Assembly (NCBI GenBank): GCA_944548615.1 | Contig: OX155955.1 | Coordinates: forward strand, 18,734,843-18,798,842 | Direction of reading: 5' to 3' | DNA length: 64,000 nt | DNA from: Micropterix aruncella | Taxonomy: Eukaryota > Arthropoda > Insecta > Lepidoptera > Micropterigidae | Shown: piece after piece, positions 22,579 to 35,734 of the stretch | How the letters are laid out: every line of letters starts with the position of its first letter | Position numbering within the stretch: the first letter of the stretch is position 1 | Notes under the pieces: generated by a model | Database searches by the model: none | Seen by the model: only the letters and a program-made list of their open reading frames with translations | What the model was told of the DNA's origin: nothing | Translations under genes and position numbers: made by a program

Positions 22579-24687
22579 TAAATTATTTTCAATAATATAT
22601 AAAATTAGATTCATGAAAAGTTACTTATCTGGGGTCCTGGTGGACCAGAAACATTTTACCGATAGTTAATGTCCTCTTTAAATACTTAGGGCAGCAGCAC
22701 CTGTTTCCGCAATTGATAATTTATGATGTTCTTAGTTATTGCAGCCGAATTACTGTATGCCCTTGGATGTAATAAGTATAGGAGGATGGTTTCTGTAACA
22801 GAAATGGATGTTAGTAACTTATTTTAGAAGAAATTATATGATTGAGAATATTTCGACACAAGTCGTATTCATCTCCATGACATTTCTGATAGAACAATTT
22901 TTTCAAAATTTAAATTTAAAAAAACTGAACATAGAGAAATGGGTTAATAATATTTTGCAATATCGTTATAATACACTATAACCGACCTTGAAAAACATTA
23001 TTGATAATGATTTTTAAATGAAAAATATTAATAAGCTTTTAATGAATATGTCTGAACAAATATAATTACTGTATTAATTTTGCCTATTCAGACCGGGACC
23101 CTTGCAAGCGCCTAAAATATTTATAAAAGCCAACTCCCAAGATTTAACGTCTCTTTCTTTAGCGTTATCGCCAAGGCACTTAATAATTTTTACTTTAAAA
23201 CAATTATCAAAAGTTAAATTGTGTGCCTTAGCATGCAATGCTATTGGAAGTTGACTATCATTGCCTACGCTGGCCCTGTGATTATTTAACCTAATGCTAA
23301 GAGGTGTAGTTGTTTCCCCAATATAAAATGCATTGCAGGTCTGGCAAAGTAATTGATATACAATATTTTTTGAAATGCAACTACTATTAAAAGGAACTCT
23401 GTAACTATTAGGAGTGTTAGGACTAGTAAAATAAATGCTTCGATCTAATAAAGGACATGTTTTACAACGTGATCGACCACAAGGCTGTAGGCCAAAATTT
23501 TTGTTATTACTAAGATAATTTCGATTATTTTTATTAAGTATTGATTTTAAATTAGGAGGTTTTCGAAATGATAAAATTGGTGGTATATCTAATAAACCTC
23601 TGGTTGATGGGTCGTTAGCTATAATAGGGAATAAATCTGCTAAAATAGGTCGCAGTTTCTCAGTGCCAGGAAAATAAGTAGTACTCAGAAAGATTTTATT
23701 TTGATTTAAATTTGAAACCAATTTAGGTTTAGGTGAAAATTTTGTTTCGGAATTTATTATATTTTTATCTAACAAAGAGGCAGGATAATTTCTTTCTATT
23801 AGTGATTTTTTAAGATTGGAAAGGTACTTATCTAAATTTTCTTTATTATTAATTAAACGGTGTCCGCGAATTGACATTGAATATGGAATTGACTTTTTGG
23901 TATGAAACGGATGACAGCTATCGAAATGTAGGTATTGCTCTTTGTTTGTAGGTTTTATATGAATTGCAGTTTTAATGGTGCCTTCGGATAGAGTTAGATC
24001 AACGTCTAAGAATGTAATTTGATTTTCTGATATAGTGTATGTAAAATCTAAGGGTCCGAAATTATTTAAATCTGTAAGGAAGTCAGTGAGTGTGTCATGT
24101 CCATGTGGCCAAAACAGTATAATATCATCAATAAACCTATACCACATTAGTGGTTGTAAATTTTGAGTAAGAAGAAAATTATTTTCTAATAACCCCATGA
24201 AAAGATTCGCATAAGAAGGGGCCATTCTTGTTCCCATTGCTGTACCTTTAATTTGGAGATAAAATTCATCTTCAAAAGAAAAAGCATTCTTAGTGAGGAC
24301 GAATTCAGCCAACTTACAAAGAAAATTTGTAGAAGGAATTTGGGGGCTGGGCCTTTGATTAAGGTAATGGGAAATCGCTTCTAAGCCTAAATCATGGGGA
24401 ATATTAGTATAAAGAGAGACAGCGTCAATTGTAACAAGTAATAAGTTGTCAGTCTTAGTAATTGTGGTATTTTTTAGAATCTCGATAAAATGGTAACTAT
24501 CTTTAATGTGTGACTTGAGATTTTTTACAAATGGCTGTAGAAAGTAATCGACAAAAGCTGAAATTCTTTCTGTGGGTGAGTTAAAACTAGCTACTATCGG
24601 TCTTCCTGGATTATTAGGTTTATGAATTTTTGGCAATAAGTACAAATTTGGTGTTCTGATAGGGTTAGGAATTAAAGTGTTAACATA
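22575..24687 (-). mobile_element. Penelope-like element copy 1, 5'-truncated
   Basis: This stretch is colinear with the 3' 2.1 kb of the long copy at 49347-52790, with only scattered differences. It keeps the last 540 codons and the whole roughly 500-base 3' UTR (TTATCTGGGGTCCTGGTGGA, CAGCAGCACCTGTTTCCGCA). Homology stops abruptly after GTGTTAACAT (element-sense 5' end), where an (AT)n array begins. The 3' side runs AAATAATTTAAAAA into (TA)n. Truncation at the 5' end is usual for target-primed reverse transcription. Confidence 0.9.
23074..24684 (-). CDS. PLE protein, 5'-truncated but open: reverse transcriptase plus GIY-YIG endonuclease
   Basis: About 537 codons are open up to the stop at 23074. 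RT motifs in order: [17 protein letters not shown] (near the start), [15 protein letters not shown] (catalytic Asp), [26 protein letters not shown] (catalytic DD), FLDVDLTL. Then comes a cysteine-rich linker, [10 protein letters not shown], and a GIY-YIG-type nuclease: [31 protein letters not shown], ending [18 protein letters not shown]. This RT plus GIY-YIG arrangement defines canonical Penelope-like elements. The N-terminal half is missing, and the upstream codons read (AT)n, so there is no genuine start. Unlike the long copy, its endonuclease frame is unbroken. Confidence 0.85.
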   Translation of the reverse strand, partial: VNTLIPNPIRTPNLYLLPKIHKPNNPGRPIVASFNSPTERISAFVDYFLQPFVKNLKSHIKDSYHFIEILKNTTITKTDNLLLVTIDAVSLYTNIPHDLGLEAISHYLNQRPSPQIPSTNFLCKLAEFVLTKNAFSFEDEFYLQIKGTAMGTRMAPSYANLFMGLLENNFLLTQNLQPLMWYRFIDDIILFWPHGHDTLTDFLTDLNNFGPLDFTYTISENQITFLDVDLTLSEGTIKTAIHIKPTNKEQYLHFDSCHPFHTKKSIPYSMSIRGHRLINNKENLDKYLSNLKKSLIERNYPASLLDKNIINSETKFSPKPKLVSNLNQNKIFLSTTYFPGTEKLRPILADLFPIIANDPSTRGLLDIPPILSFRKPPNLKSILNKNNRNYLSNNKNFGLQPCGRSRCKTCPLLDRSIYFTSPNTPNSYRVPFNSSCISKNIVYQLLCQTCNAFYIGETTTPLSIRLNNHRASVGNDSQLPIALHAKAHNLTFDNCFKVKIIKCLGDNAKERDVKSWELAFINILGACKGPGLNRQN

Positions 24688-24940
<253 letters not shown>

Positions 24941-26029
24941 TGTATTATCGACCTATATATGTATTAGCGACCTACTTAAAGCGATCCCTTCGAATTTTCA
25001 CTCTCTTGTGTATCGTAGCGAAACTGCTTAGGGTCGCGAATTGCGAATAAACAAATTCAGTCTCTAGATCGAACTTGCGGAATAATCCTAAAATCCGCAA
25101 ATATTGCTGTACTGTCCTGCCCTACCGTCCCGGAATCCCAAACGGCATGCCGTACAGCGTTATAAAAATTCAATAGATGGGCTTCCAACATACAAAAAAA
25201 AAGTGTATTGTATGGTATCGCTGAATAATAATAATAGTAATAATTTATTGATTCAAAAATTACATTTAAATGGTTTTCATTGCGGAACCTGCCAAGAGGC
25301 ATATCCATTACACACATATAATCAATGAACGGCGATGATTTGTTCGATTGAATCAATGAACGGCGATTGATTTGTTCGATTGGCACATAAAAACAACAAA
25401 AAATACGAATAAAGTATCAAAGAGGTTATTGAAATATGGAATGCTTGGACGTTTACGAGTTATATCTGATTAATTATTTGTCATTGAAATAGTAACGTCA
25501 ATAGACAACAGATCAAAAAAAAATATATAAAATAATCATGAAAGATACGAAAGTCCTTAATAGAATAAATTGGGTTCCTAATAAGAATATCGTCGACCTT
25601 TTTTAAAAATTGAATCTCTCCAGGACCTCTGACGCGCAACGGAATCTTACTGTAAAAAAGGTGGGACTGATGCAGGCAACTATTTCTGATTAAAAGTAAT
25701 ATTTTACTTAGTCGCAATTTTGTAAGAATGGAAGTCTTCTTCGTTCCGCATGCTATGCGAATGAACATCTGAATTTCTTACAGTAGTACTGATGTTTTGT
25801 CTTGCATATATGACACCATGGTATACATAAGTAGCATATATTGTCATGATGCCAGATTCGATTAAATAAGTTCCGCAAGATGTTAGAGATGATATTGTAA
25901 ACCGATTACTAACTGCTCTTTTCTGTAGTCAAAATATTATTATCGAATTTGCCGCCATTCCGCATTAGAGTTTAGTATCTAAAAATGTTATATGGTCAAT
26001 ATTTTGATGTTATTTTCATCATAGTGGAT
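24941..26029. other. Mostly unassigned; tandem duplication at 25321-25381
   Basis: AT-rich sequence. Two head-to-tail units of ATCAATGAACGGCGAT plus TGATTTGTTCGATTG occur at 25321-25381 and differ by a few bases. A 109-codon minus frame (25057-25386) and a 95-codon one (25481-25768) are not recognised. Confidence 0.4.
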
Positions 26030-26465
26030 GCGATTATCTTGGGACGGACGAGGAGATAAATTAATTGAGTTTGATTTCAAGGAATATATATAGGAGATAG
26101 TCGGTTCACATTAAACAAAATACCCAACTTTTTCACTGTAGCATCAATTCGCTTGATTAAATTTCCCAAGATTACTTCTCTGAAAATTTTTAAATCGTCA
26201 TCTGCATAAGGAGTAATTTCGTCATTATTTATTATCCCGCAATCTGGTATGCCTAGAATAGATTGTGATTTTATCTGGGAGATTACTCAAATTATTTAGA
26301 ATTTTAGTTGCTTGCTTTTGTCCTTGCAATTATTAAGACTCTATTAGATTTAGTTCCCTGTCTCGAATGCCATAATGCTCGAGCATACATAGCAAGATGG
26401 TGTTATCAACGCAGTCAAAGGCTTTGGAGAGATCACAGAATAAGCCCAGTTTTTTCCGCACACAG
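26030..26465 (-). pseudogene. LINE reverse transcriptase fragment
   Basis: On the minus strand, 26460-26310 reads LGLFCDLSKAFDCVDNTILL then MLEHYGIRDREL, the RT motif A with its catalytic aspartate as found in Jockey/CR1-type LINEs. Further along, 26240-26050 reads NNDEITPYADDDLKIF, containing the YADD box, then KKLGI. The spacing between the two is shorter than normal and frames differ, so part of the palm is deleted. Neither the 5' nor the 3' end of the element is evident. Confidence 0.65.
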
Positions 26466-29049
26466 ACATTTTCCTTTGCGCTACATACTTATATATACTA
26501 AATTGGGCTTAAAGTATACTTTTTTGCTTATAATAAGTAAAGTAAGGTATATACTGGTAGCTGCTATGAATACCACGATCTTCTGAGAAGTGCAGTATAT
26601 GATACAACATCTGCCAAGACCGACCATGTGGTTCTTAAAACGACCCTCCCATTTTACAAACTTTTAACAGCAACCTTCTTTTTCTCAGTACTGCGGATTC
26701 CTTGTTCTATCAATTCTGTCTTCATACCGTATTTTACCCTATCATTCTCATCATTCATATCCCTATCATTCATATCATGGATTCTCCGCAATCACGCCCT
26801 GAAAGCGCAACTCAACATTTCAAAATCATCTTAACGTCTCTAGTGCACGTCGAGTCTCGATATGCACGATGATATCACCCCGTGTCGAGCCGAACTCATC
26901 GACTTTGATATCGCACTAGCACCAAAATCTTATGAAATAACAAATCACAATCGTCTTTGTTTACGTTTAGATATATCATTTTCGAAAAGTATTTTCAAGT
27001 AGTCTAGCTGATCCAGTCACTATTATATCTCTGCCCTCTTACCACTGGCATCGAACCAGCCTTTCCACCCGCGCTCCACATAACTTTACGTCCTGCTGCT
27101 ACGTATCTGCATATCTATACGTATGTGCAACATCAGAGCGGATCGCATTATAAGAGGTGTGGACGGAAAATGGCACTGAATATTGAAGAGTTTATTTTAT
27201 TCTCATACAAGTAACGACGAACGAGGGAGTTACTGTTTAAGTCAAAATATGACTGAAACATAGATCAAGTTACTGTTTGTCAGTGAATGAGGAGAACTAG
27301 CATCGGAAGTCTTAATGAATGGAGTTTACACACTTTATTGAAATTTGAACTTACGGAGAGCTATAGTTGAAGAGCTAGAGAGTAGAGATTGAGAGCTAGA
27401 GAGTAGAGCTATGGCAGATACGCTGCAAAGTTTCTACTTTTCAAGTGTCTGAAAAAGCATTTCATGTAATTAAGGCGACATGAGACCTCAAGCGGAGTCA
27501 ATTTTGTAGGGTTTGACCAATAAAAATCCAGCGTTGACGAAGCGTCAAGCGCAGATTCCACGTCCGCTAGCGCCGGGAACCAGACGCATACTAAACGGTC
27601 AATGGCAGTGCTAGCACAGAATAACTATCTTTACGCAGTGGTGGTATAAGGGTGTTAATGGCAAAGCATATTTAGCGTAACACTCAGAGCGCCCTCACGT
27701 TGTAATTAATAGTAATTAATTTAGGGCCTAAATAAAAAATGTGGCTAAGTTCTGCCCTAAAGAATTAACCAGTCAATATAATGAAATTATAATAAAACAC
27801 ACTCACCGCTTACATTGTAGGAGTAAACGCGCCTGAAAGTTTTCGAAGTCAGTTTAAAGCCTTAATGTCCAAGGCAATGAGCAACTTTTTTGAGTTCAAA
27901 TTTTAAATTGGTTTCTTATCGAGGGATTCACTTAGAAACTTTTTTAAATTAATGCTTATATTTTTCAAAAAGCTCATAAAACTAAATTTCTTCAGATATG
28001 GTCGTTCCCAGGTATCATGTCGCCTTAAATTCCTAGTTATCTTACTTCTCAATCCATCATCTCCTGTTCTTGCGGATATCCTCTAAAGCCTAGTTATTCC
28101 TTTTTTTTAAATTGCGTTTTTGTTATTTGATTAATTTTTGTTAAGTAATAAAATTTTCTTTATTTTACTTTACCAGTACCTAAATTATTTCACTTTCTCC
28201 AATGTTGGTTGTAAGAAATGTAATTTAAGCAATTCCAAGTAAGTACGCGTATTGTATGTTTTGTCTTAAAATATGCAATAATTAATTAGTATATATCTGT
28301 CTATCTATCTATAGTTGTATTTCGTATATAAAATAAATTATTTGTGTCTTTAGGCTCTCATAGCTGAATAAATCAGTCATTAGTTTGATGCCATACTGTT
28401 TGGTCAACAGTTCTTGTCATCCACTACAGAAATAATTAAACTTTTTTTGATATAGATCAATATTTTTGAGAAAGCACACAGAACGCCACGACAGCCGGTG
28501 CGGTGGATGGTTGGCAGCCTGCTATCGGCTAAATACCGCTCGTCGGAAATTCCGACAGGAGACGGAAGTAATGGAAAATTCAGAACGATCGTCAAATTAC
28601 TCAGCGTCGCGACGCAGAAGCCAGCGACGCCGACGCCGTCGGACCGCTTGATTTTCGTGTCGCGTTCCCTGTTAACCTTAATTGTAAAATACTTCACAGG
28701 TACGCCTGGTCGGTTATGAATTCGGTGAACACCCCATTATTTATAGTGTACGCATGTGACTATCATTCTATCATCTTAATGCACTAAGCAGTATTTTTAG
28801 GTTACAGGATTTGCACCCGCGTTGCAAATCCGAATTCAAATAGTCGAAAATATTGATCTACATAATAACGTTTTACTAAGCAACTAATGTAATGCTCGAT
28901 TGGTGGTCAACGTTGGCGTTGGCTGGGTGCGATACGTAGCGATGGATGATAGATGTGGCTTTCAATGATACGCTGATCGTTATTCATACGTCTGCGAGCC
29001 GAATCTGTACAGCAAAACATTGATTGTATGTACTATTTATCTATGACTG
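26466..29049. other. No supported feature
   Basis: Long unassigned stretch. Around 28460-28700 the sequence is GC-richer, with open frames on both strands and a possible splice donor (CACAG then GTACGC at 28697-28702), but no protein is recognised. The segment at 27340-27420 has small duplications of GAGAGCTAGAGAGTAGAG. Confidence 0.35.
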
Positions 29050-29435
29050 TTCTTACCGGTTTCTAATGGTTCCGTGCAGCTTGGGTGGGGTTGACCAAAC
29101 TCTTTCTGTCATCTGGCCTGCCCAACTCACGGTTCCACTCCTATCTGGTAGCCTCCTCGAAGAGAGGCTTACTCTGTCAGGGCCGCTTTGAGCTTCCGCC
29201 ATGGCTGTAATCTTGCAGTCGGAGGCGGTTGGGATCATAAGATCGCGGATTCGGGGGAATACCTCAGGTGGAACTGGGCCGTTAAACCACTATCTACACT
29301 TGTGGAAAAAAGGGGAGTCTGGAAACGACATACAGTTACCTATGAAGCGGGAGTGGTTTTGACCTTATGTCAGCCGTTTTTAAAACGACCGGTCAGCTAC
29401 CCCGATCAAGCGTGATGAGTCGGGCAAAGGATGCC
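29050..29435 (+). repeat. Interspersed repeat family B, copy B4 (5' part)
   Basis: It matches the 5' block of B3: GGTTCCGTGCAGCTTGG, TTGACCAAACTCT, CCTCCTCGAAGAGAGGC, AGGGCCGCT, ATAAGATCGCGGATTC. It then continues as GCGGGAGTGGTTTTGACCTT, GGTCAGCTACCCCGATC and GAGTCGGGCAAAGGATGCC, which are body blocks. It breaks off near 29435. An inverted partial copy follows (29480-29640). Confidence 0.65.
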
Positions 29436-29479
29436 AATGTCCGCTATTAAGTCTTCTCCCTCCTAAGTCCCTTAAGTCC

Positions 29480-29640
29480 CTCCCCGGGGTAGTCTTCCAC
29501 ACGAGTAGGCTACTGAATAGGAGCTGAATCGTGAGTTGGGCCGACCAGAAAATGGAACCTAAGGCCTAAGATGCGAAACCGTTTGCCACCCGTTGTAGCG
29601 AACGGTTGCGAAAGACGTTATCTTGGGAGGGGCGCTGGGA
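29480..29640 (-). repeat. Inverted fragment of family B beside B4
   Basis: Read on the minus strand, GGCCCAACTCACGATTCAG followed by CTCCTATTCAGTAGCCTACT matches the B4 block GCCCAACTCACGGTTCCACT and CCTATCTGGTAGCCTCCT. It faces B4, giving a partial inverted pair. A weaker fragment of the same block lies at about 32190-32300. Confidence 0.5.
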
Positions 29641-31263
29641 ACGTTGTAGATGACCCCTCGAAAATGTCATCACCGGCACAGGATTGGTGCCACGTTTAGC
29701 GCAGAACTGAATATATAGATAAATATAGTGCATGAGTCGGCCGACGCACGCAGGATTGGCGCCCTGGACCAGCGATCCTGTGCACCGAATGTTGCGCGTG
29801 CTAGGCGGTCTAGCTTTAAAGCTATCTATGTATACATTGAAATTGATATTAGTACCCGTGGCTGACGTCAGCGCCGATCCTCAGTCAATGTTGGATTTAT
29901 CATTTCCTCAAGTATAGGCCACTTGACTTGTGCCGCCCTCCTCCCTCCTACCTATCCTAATCACTTATATATATATTTACCTCCGCCTTTTTTAGGCATG
30001 AACAAGTTTATGGTGTTCGTTATCTCTGCCTCTATATAGAAAAGAGCCAAAGAGTTGAGCTTTTCTTGAGATAATGAAGAATTCTGATAATTCTTTACTC
30101 GCTGTAAACAAGAAAAGTACCTTTCTCTAGAACAATTTGTGGCTGGAGTGCAAAGCGCGATAAGGAAAGCTATATCAAAGTTTAAGTTAACGTTGCACAG
30201 GCTTCTTCACAAATGTTGAGAGGTTGGGTAATAATGTTGATTCAGGTTTCCCTGTAGTCTTGTTAAGTCATAAAAGGAAAGTTAAAACATTTATCCAAAT
30301 TACATTTAACAGTTAATAGGTAGGAAACTCTATGCACAAAATTATTACTTATTACATATCTATTACACTTATTACATAATCTTAGTACAATAATTGCTTA
30401 GTACATAATCGCGCACGAACCTGAAGGCTTCTACGCTTCTTCTAAAGCGAGCGCCCTCTGAAATCTGCCGTCCCCAGAAGTCTGCGGCCTCTAGACCGCG
30501 GCCTATTGACAAATTGACAAGCACTTAAACTGGCCCATATCCTTATAACACTTCCTGCGTTAAATTAGGTGAATAAATGTACGAGTTTACAATAACGATC
30601 AAAATGTTAATTATGGAAATCCATCCTCCCTCCACCGCCAGAGATTTATTCTGCTTCCACGTCGCCGAATTTTCTCTAATCAAGGCGTAATTACTCAAAT
30701 ACGTCGACCCAACGGCATAGACCCAATTTTCCGGGGCTTACCGCACTGGTTGACAAGTTGACAAGCGCGTCGCCTGCTCGACGAAATAATAAATTGATTT
30801 AAAAAGCGCGTCACCGAGCGCGAAAAAAAATACAAATATAAAACAAAAACCTCCGAAAATATTCAAATTAACCCACAAAGCGGGGGTGTTAATTTAAATG
30901 GGGACCTTTATGCGGGTCGCGACGCGCGCTGGACGGCCTTGTAAATATATAGCCGAGAGAAAGAGTATTCACCGCTGTAGAAAGCGCAGAATTTTTATAA
31001 AATTATATCAATTTAGTCCATAAATTAAATAAGGTCAAAAGGCTGCCTTGTGGGCATTCGCGGGGGTTGCAATAGATGGAATTATTTTTTAATTATTTTG
31101 TGGTGGTTTTCTATCAAAGTTTTCAGCATGTTTCCTAACATACGTCGGCCTAGAATAGATAGCCTAGCTTTGATTTTTTTACCGAGAATTTGCCTCCTAG
31201 ACGCCACTAGAAATTGGACTATCAACATTATATAATTGCTTCGATTTAATACTGAAGCAGTGG
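29641..31263. other. No supported feature
   Basis: Unassigned sequence. Short open frames only (29732-29917, 31050-31235). Confidence 0.4.
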
Positions 31264-31745
31264 AGTTTTGTCAAGTACACCGGGTGAACCCGTCAACCCA
31301 GGAAGCTAAGCTGAGCGTTGAGACTTGGGGATGTAACAATTTACCACCTAGCTCCGCCAACTGACCCGTCAGAGACCAATGCCTTACACAAAGCATTGAG
31401 AAGCACCCAGCGGGCAGCCTCGCCCCAAGGTACTACTTATGGCCTGATTTCTTCAGCCTCCCAACTGGTTACGGGTTCGAGGTCGCTTGCGCGGTCCTCT
31501 ACCTGATATAATTCAATATGAATTTATCGCGGAGAAATGCGTCCTTTGCCCGTCTTTCACTTAGGATCCGGTTCGTCGGTAGTCATTTCCAGAAAGGCTG
31601 ATATCAAGTAAGCACCCCCCCCCCCCCTCTGCTGCTTAGGAAACCTTATGTTGTTCCCCCACTCCAACCGACACGGTCGATTGGCTATCGCCGCACAGTG
31701 CGCAAACCGCCCGGTAGCGCCCGAGGGCCATTCATCAGGTGAAAC
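31264..31745 (-). repeat. Interspersed repeat family B, copy B5
   Basis: On the minus strand the body blocks appear in order: CAATCGACCGTGTCGG-like sequence, the G-rich block (C11 run at 31617-31627 on the plus strand), GGAAATGACTACCGA, GGGCAAAGGACGCATTTC, GAGGACCGCGCAAGCGACCT, CGAACCCGTAACCAGTTGGG, GGCATTGGTCTCTGACGGGT. The 3' end carries GACGGGTTCACCCGG, a variant of the family hairpin. The upper boundary near 31745 is approximate. Confidence 0.65.
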
Positions 31746-34700
31746 TGATCCACCAGCATGATAGCATCGGACACAAAGGCTTTACCCTCTATCCTATTTT
31801 GCAGTGTAGGATGGGTATGTTTTAGATATTATTCGTAGACTGACAGACTAAAAGACGCATTTACATGTAGATGACTAAGTTTTTAGATTAATAATTAACT
31901 TGTACCTACAGTGTTTACTATTATTAGTTATTTTTTTATATTATTTGATGCCTAGCATATTTTTAAAATTAAGTAGTCTAAAGTATGCACAAGATACTGT
32001 TTACTTGGTGCGCTTACCTTACTATGGGCCTAAGCCTAGTTAGGCGGAGTTGATTTGAAAAAAAATGTGGTCTGCGGTGCTCTCTATTTTGCTACTATTT
32101 ACATTTAAGCCTTTAATATTAATGTTACAATGCTGCATTGAAAAAATGTGTTTTTCTTTAAATAAGTAAAAAACAAAAAAAAACCTTCCCTCATTCGAAG
32201 ACGCTACTGGATGGGAGCTAAACGGTGAGTTGATCCGATTTTGAAAACAAGATAGTGGGTCATATTGGAAGCAACTGCATGAGAACCGTTGGCTACTTTA
32301 ATACCGAATCAATGAAGAATCTTTGAAATGAGGTCACTTGAACTATCTTTATCGCAAAATAATCACAAAATTGAGCGTAATGGATATAGAGCCGGGCCAA
32401 TGTCATTTCATGTCGCCATTGTGATGGTCGGTAATGAATGATGGCGTCAACGTAACGCGGAAGGGAGGGGGAGGGGGTGGGGAGATCAGAGGAACCTTCC
32501 GGATTCAGACGCTATCGCACCAGAGGCCCAGAATAACCTTTCCGGACCCAATTTTTCTAGGCCATTGCGAAAAATCACCCGTTTACATCTTTGCATCCAA
32601 ATACGCTGAGCAATATTTTTCAAGCTACGAGTACCTTCGTGCACACAACATTGAAAGTTGAAACTTCGTTGTAGGTCCCGAATGGCATAATATTGTTTCA
32701 AATAGACCACATAAGAGTAATGTACATTGATCTACGATTATTGAAGGATGGTTGCATGTAATGTAGAGAGCGTATTGCAATAGAGGGATATTTTGGACTG
32801 ATAATAATTATGATGAGAACATGATAGTGACTTGTATTTAATTCTTGTAGTATTGTGAGCAATGTGGACTGGACTGACCAGTATTTGTAGTAATCCCCGG
32901 CTATATCTCAGCTGAACACAATAGATTTATGGAATCTAGTACATCTGTGAAATTATTGCTTCATGAGGCGAAGAGATAGTGCTTTACAGTATTTAAGAGT
33001 AAAATAGTTAGACGCGATTTTGAGTAGTACAGTGGTGTAGTGAAGTGAAAACAATGACACTAAAGTAAATTAAATCATTTTCTCGATATATTCACATCAT
33101 TATCTTATTAAACTCAGCGAACTTCTCATTGGATGTACTTTCGACGATCTAAATTCTAGAGCACCTCATGTTTCAAAACAGCGATTGCTCAGAAATCTTC
33201 CAAGTTTATAACGACCCGTCTCGCAACTTATTTTTACATTACGACATCAATCCACCTCGGCAGCCGCAGACGCGGAGATACGAGAATACTTCGCCCGAAA
33301 AGAGAGGATATAACACACACGGCACTGCTGTAACCAAGCCATGCCTCTGTAGGTTAATACTGCAAAGATTGCTGAATCTCAGCGGGTAGCCCGTCTCCGG
33401 TATCGTACGGGGGAATAAATTCCCTAGAGAATGATGGGATTGTTTTTTTTTGAAGTGCAAAATAAGTTCGGGGATTAAGAGGTCAACGGTAGTGGATGCT
33501 AGAAGCCTTCCTTCTACTGCCCGGGTAGCTATAACAACATGTGTCCTTTTCTGCTCAGGAGGTTAAGAGCAACAGAAACCCCGCAAGTTCAAAGGGCAAT
33601 AGCGCGGCTGGGATCTCTACAACTTGGGGGGCCCTTATCGTAGCTGAGTTGTACCCACCGACGGTCCATCTATCCCTGAAACCATATATTAAAATTTTTA
33701 AAAAAAATCTTTCTTATAATAAAACTGCAAAATATATTGGACAGATGGAGATCAACGTGGAATAAAATACAATAGATTTAAAGTCGATTATAAATAAAAT
33801 ATAACAAAAACAAAATTACAGCATTACGAAAGTAATTACTGTCGCTAAGCCGAGTGAGAAAGTTGAGGAGGTGGCGAGCGATTGAATTGGAATAGCGAGC
33901 ATTCTTCGGGGTCATGAAAAAAAGAGCAATAGCGCCCGCAAGGGCAATAAGATAATGGTCACAGACAGAGCTACTTTGGGAAAAAGCGGCCCGGCATTCA
34001 AGAGAGAAGGTTCTCCTGGGGTAATACCATCTGCATCAGGATGAACCGACTAAGCAACCTACCTCGCTGCGAACACATGAAATGCGGCAATATTTGTACA
34101 ATCGCCCACGAGATCCCGGCACTAACCCGGCAAGGTCCAATACCTTGCCGGTATTGACATTTTAGACAGTCCATAAAGAAAAAAACATATATAGGACTAC
34201 GAGGCAACAGTCGGTCACTTGCGCCATGTTTACGCACAAGAACAGTAAACATTTTTAGTACTGCTGACTGATAAAGACAACAATCCAGAGAGACTACACC
34301 ACAAATATATATAAAGCCACTTGAGGCTGGTCTTTCTCGAGTGTCTGTAATTGTATTTTGTGTAATCTGTGAGTACATGTGCCGACACGAACTCACAGAT
34401 TACGAGTAGTTAAAAAAAAGGAGACTGAAATCGCTGCCACTAAAATGCACACTTAAATGTCAAAGTGGATTGTTTCAACTGCCGGATCTCGGACCACCCG
34501 TCGCGGTCGCGTTTCATCGTTGAATTTCGTGCATTTCGCAGCATAATCAAATGAAGCGCGTTTGCTCTGATTTTGGCAGGGCTTCATGGCTTGTATTTAC
34601 GATAATAGCCAGCCATTGCACTCCTCCTTCTCCCCTACTTCTCTCTCCTCGGCCAGGATTTGCTGCGCGCTGCCTTCCAGCCAGTTCGCTATGGAGCATC

Positions 34701-35039
34701 GATAACTGCATCGGCTGCATCAAAGTGCAAACATTGAAAGGATTTATTTACGAGCACTTTATCAATTTTGTAGCAGCAAAAGAGTTGCCTCACTTCGCGT
34801 TCACTCCGCATGGAAAATTGCTTGATTTAGCATCCGCGATGCATGCGAGGCAGCCGCAGTGCGCGCAAATAATGCCCTTGCTGGCGTGGAATATATCATA
34901 TTCACTAGCGGCACGTCTGTTCCTATTAAATTGACACGAAAACCTATGCATAACGCAATAGGCAATATACATGATCTGTCCGCAATGAGACTGCTAAAAA
35001 ATGTATTGATCCGATCGGCACATATTATTAAATTTCTTT
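31746..35039. other. Mostly unassigned; hairpin at 34363-34402
   Basis: A TATA-like ATATATATAAAGCCACTTG (about 34303-34321) is followed by a perfect 12-base inverted repeat TAATCTGTGAGT / ACTCACAGATTA (34363-34374, 34391-34402). This might be a solo LTR promoter region, but no second copy is present. A 132-codon minus frame (33998-34396) and a 127-codon plus frame (34551-34934) have no domain that I recognise. Confidence 0.3.
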
Positions 35040-35720
35040 AAAATAGTCTCCTTGGGGTCGATATACCGCTGCCAACTCGATTTCCACGCTGCAAAGGCTC
35101 CCTGGAAGTTATCTGCCGTAACCTCTTTCAGAAACTCTGTGACAACCCGTTTGATGGCGGGATATCTTCGAAACGTACTGTTTCCTTACGTATTTGCGGT
35201 TGTAGTGGAATAACCAGATTCGTCGCCTGTTATTTCGTCGTCTAAAAGGCCCTGTTCAATTTCTAACTGCTCCAAAATCTCACGGGAAACGTTAGCTCCT
35301 CGATGTTTTTGTTCGTCACTAAACATTTTTGGCGCCAATTTCTCATAAACCTTCCGCATGCTCAAATTTTCAGGAATAATTTGTGAACCGTTGTTTAGCA
35401 CATGTGTAAGTCTTCGGCGATTGATCTTACACTCAAGAGATATTTTATTTAAGCCACATTTTTGTCCAAGCCACTCGTTAAAGGTCGGCCAGACCGCTCC
35501 ATGTCTTCAACGGTCTATCATCCGTTCTTGAACTCACCGAACTACCGGAAAACCCAGACCCTTGATAGGGCGTCGTCTTTGTAAGCCAAGGCAAGGCAAG
35601 CGTCTTAACCCAGGCAAGCGTCTTGGAAGCAGTTTGGCCAAGGTGAAAGCAAAGTTCCATTTTTGACGTTTTCTGCCGTGACAAAAAATCAAAAACCGCT
35701 TTTGCGCCATACGTGATCTT
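35040..35720 (-). pseudogene. mariner-family transposase relic
   Basis: The minus strand reads from the N-terminal region (LCFHLGQTASKTL with VKT, matching the mariner 'K.GKTA.ETF.M...' helix-turn-helix) through LSMRKVYEKLAPKMFSDEQK, REILEQLEIEQGLLDDEITG and DESGYS. In mariners 'ITGDESW' contains the first catalytic aspartate, and here the tryptophan is replaced. It then jumps to a C-terminal stretch, FLKEVTADNFQGAFAAWKSS, WQRYIDPKETIL. The catalytic core between DES and FLKE is missing, and frames shift repeatedly. No terminal inverted repeats were found. Confidence 0.75.
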
Positions 35721-35734
35721 CACTGCTTCAGATC

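Noticed and set aside
33330..33420. Possible rRNA-like fragment
   Set aside because: A few GC-rich strings recalled rRNA, but no conserved core sequence could be matched.
33998..34934. 132- and 127-codon open frames as host genes
   Set aside because: No recognisable motif, no supporting splice sites, and opposite strands. Length alone is not enough in this composition.
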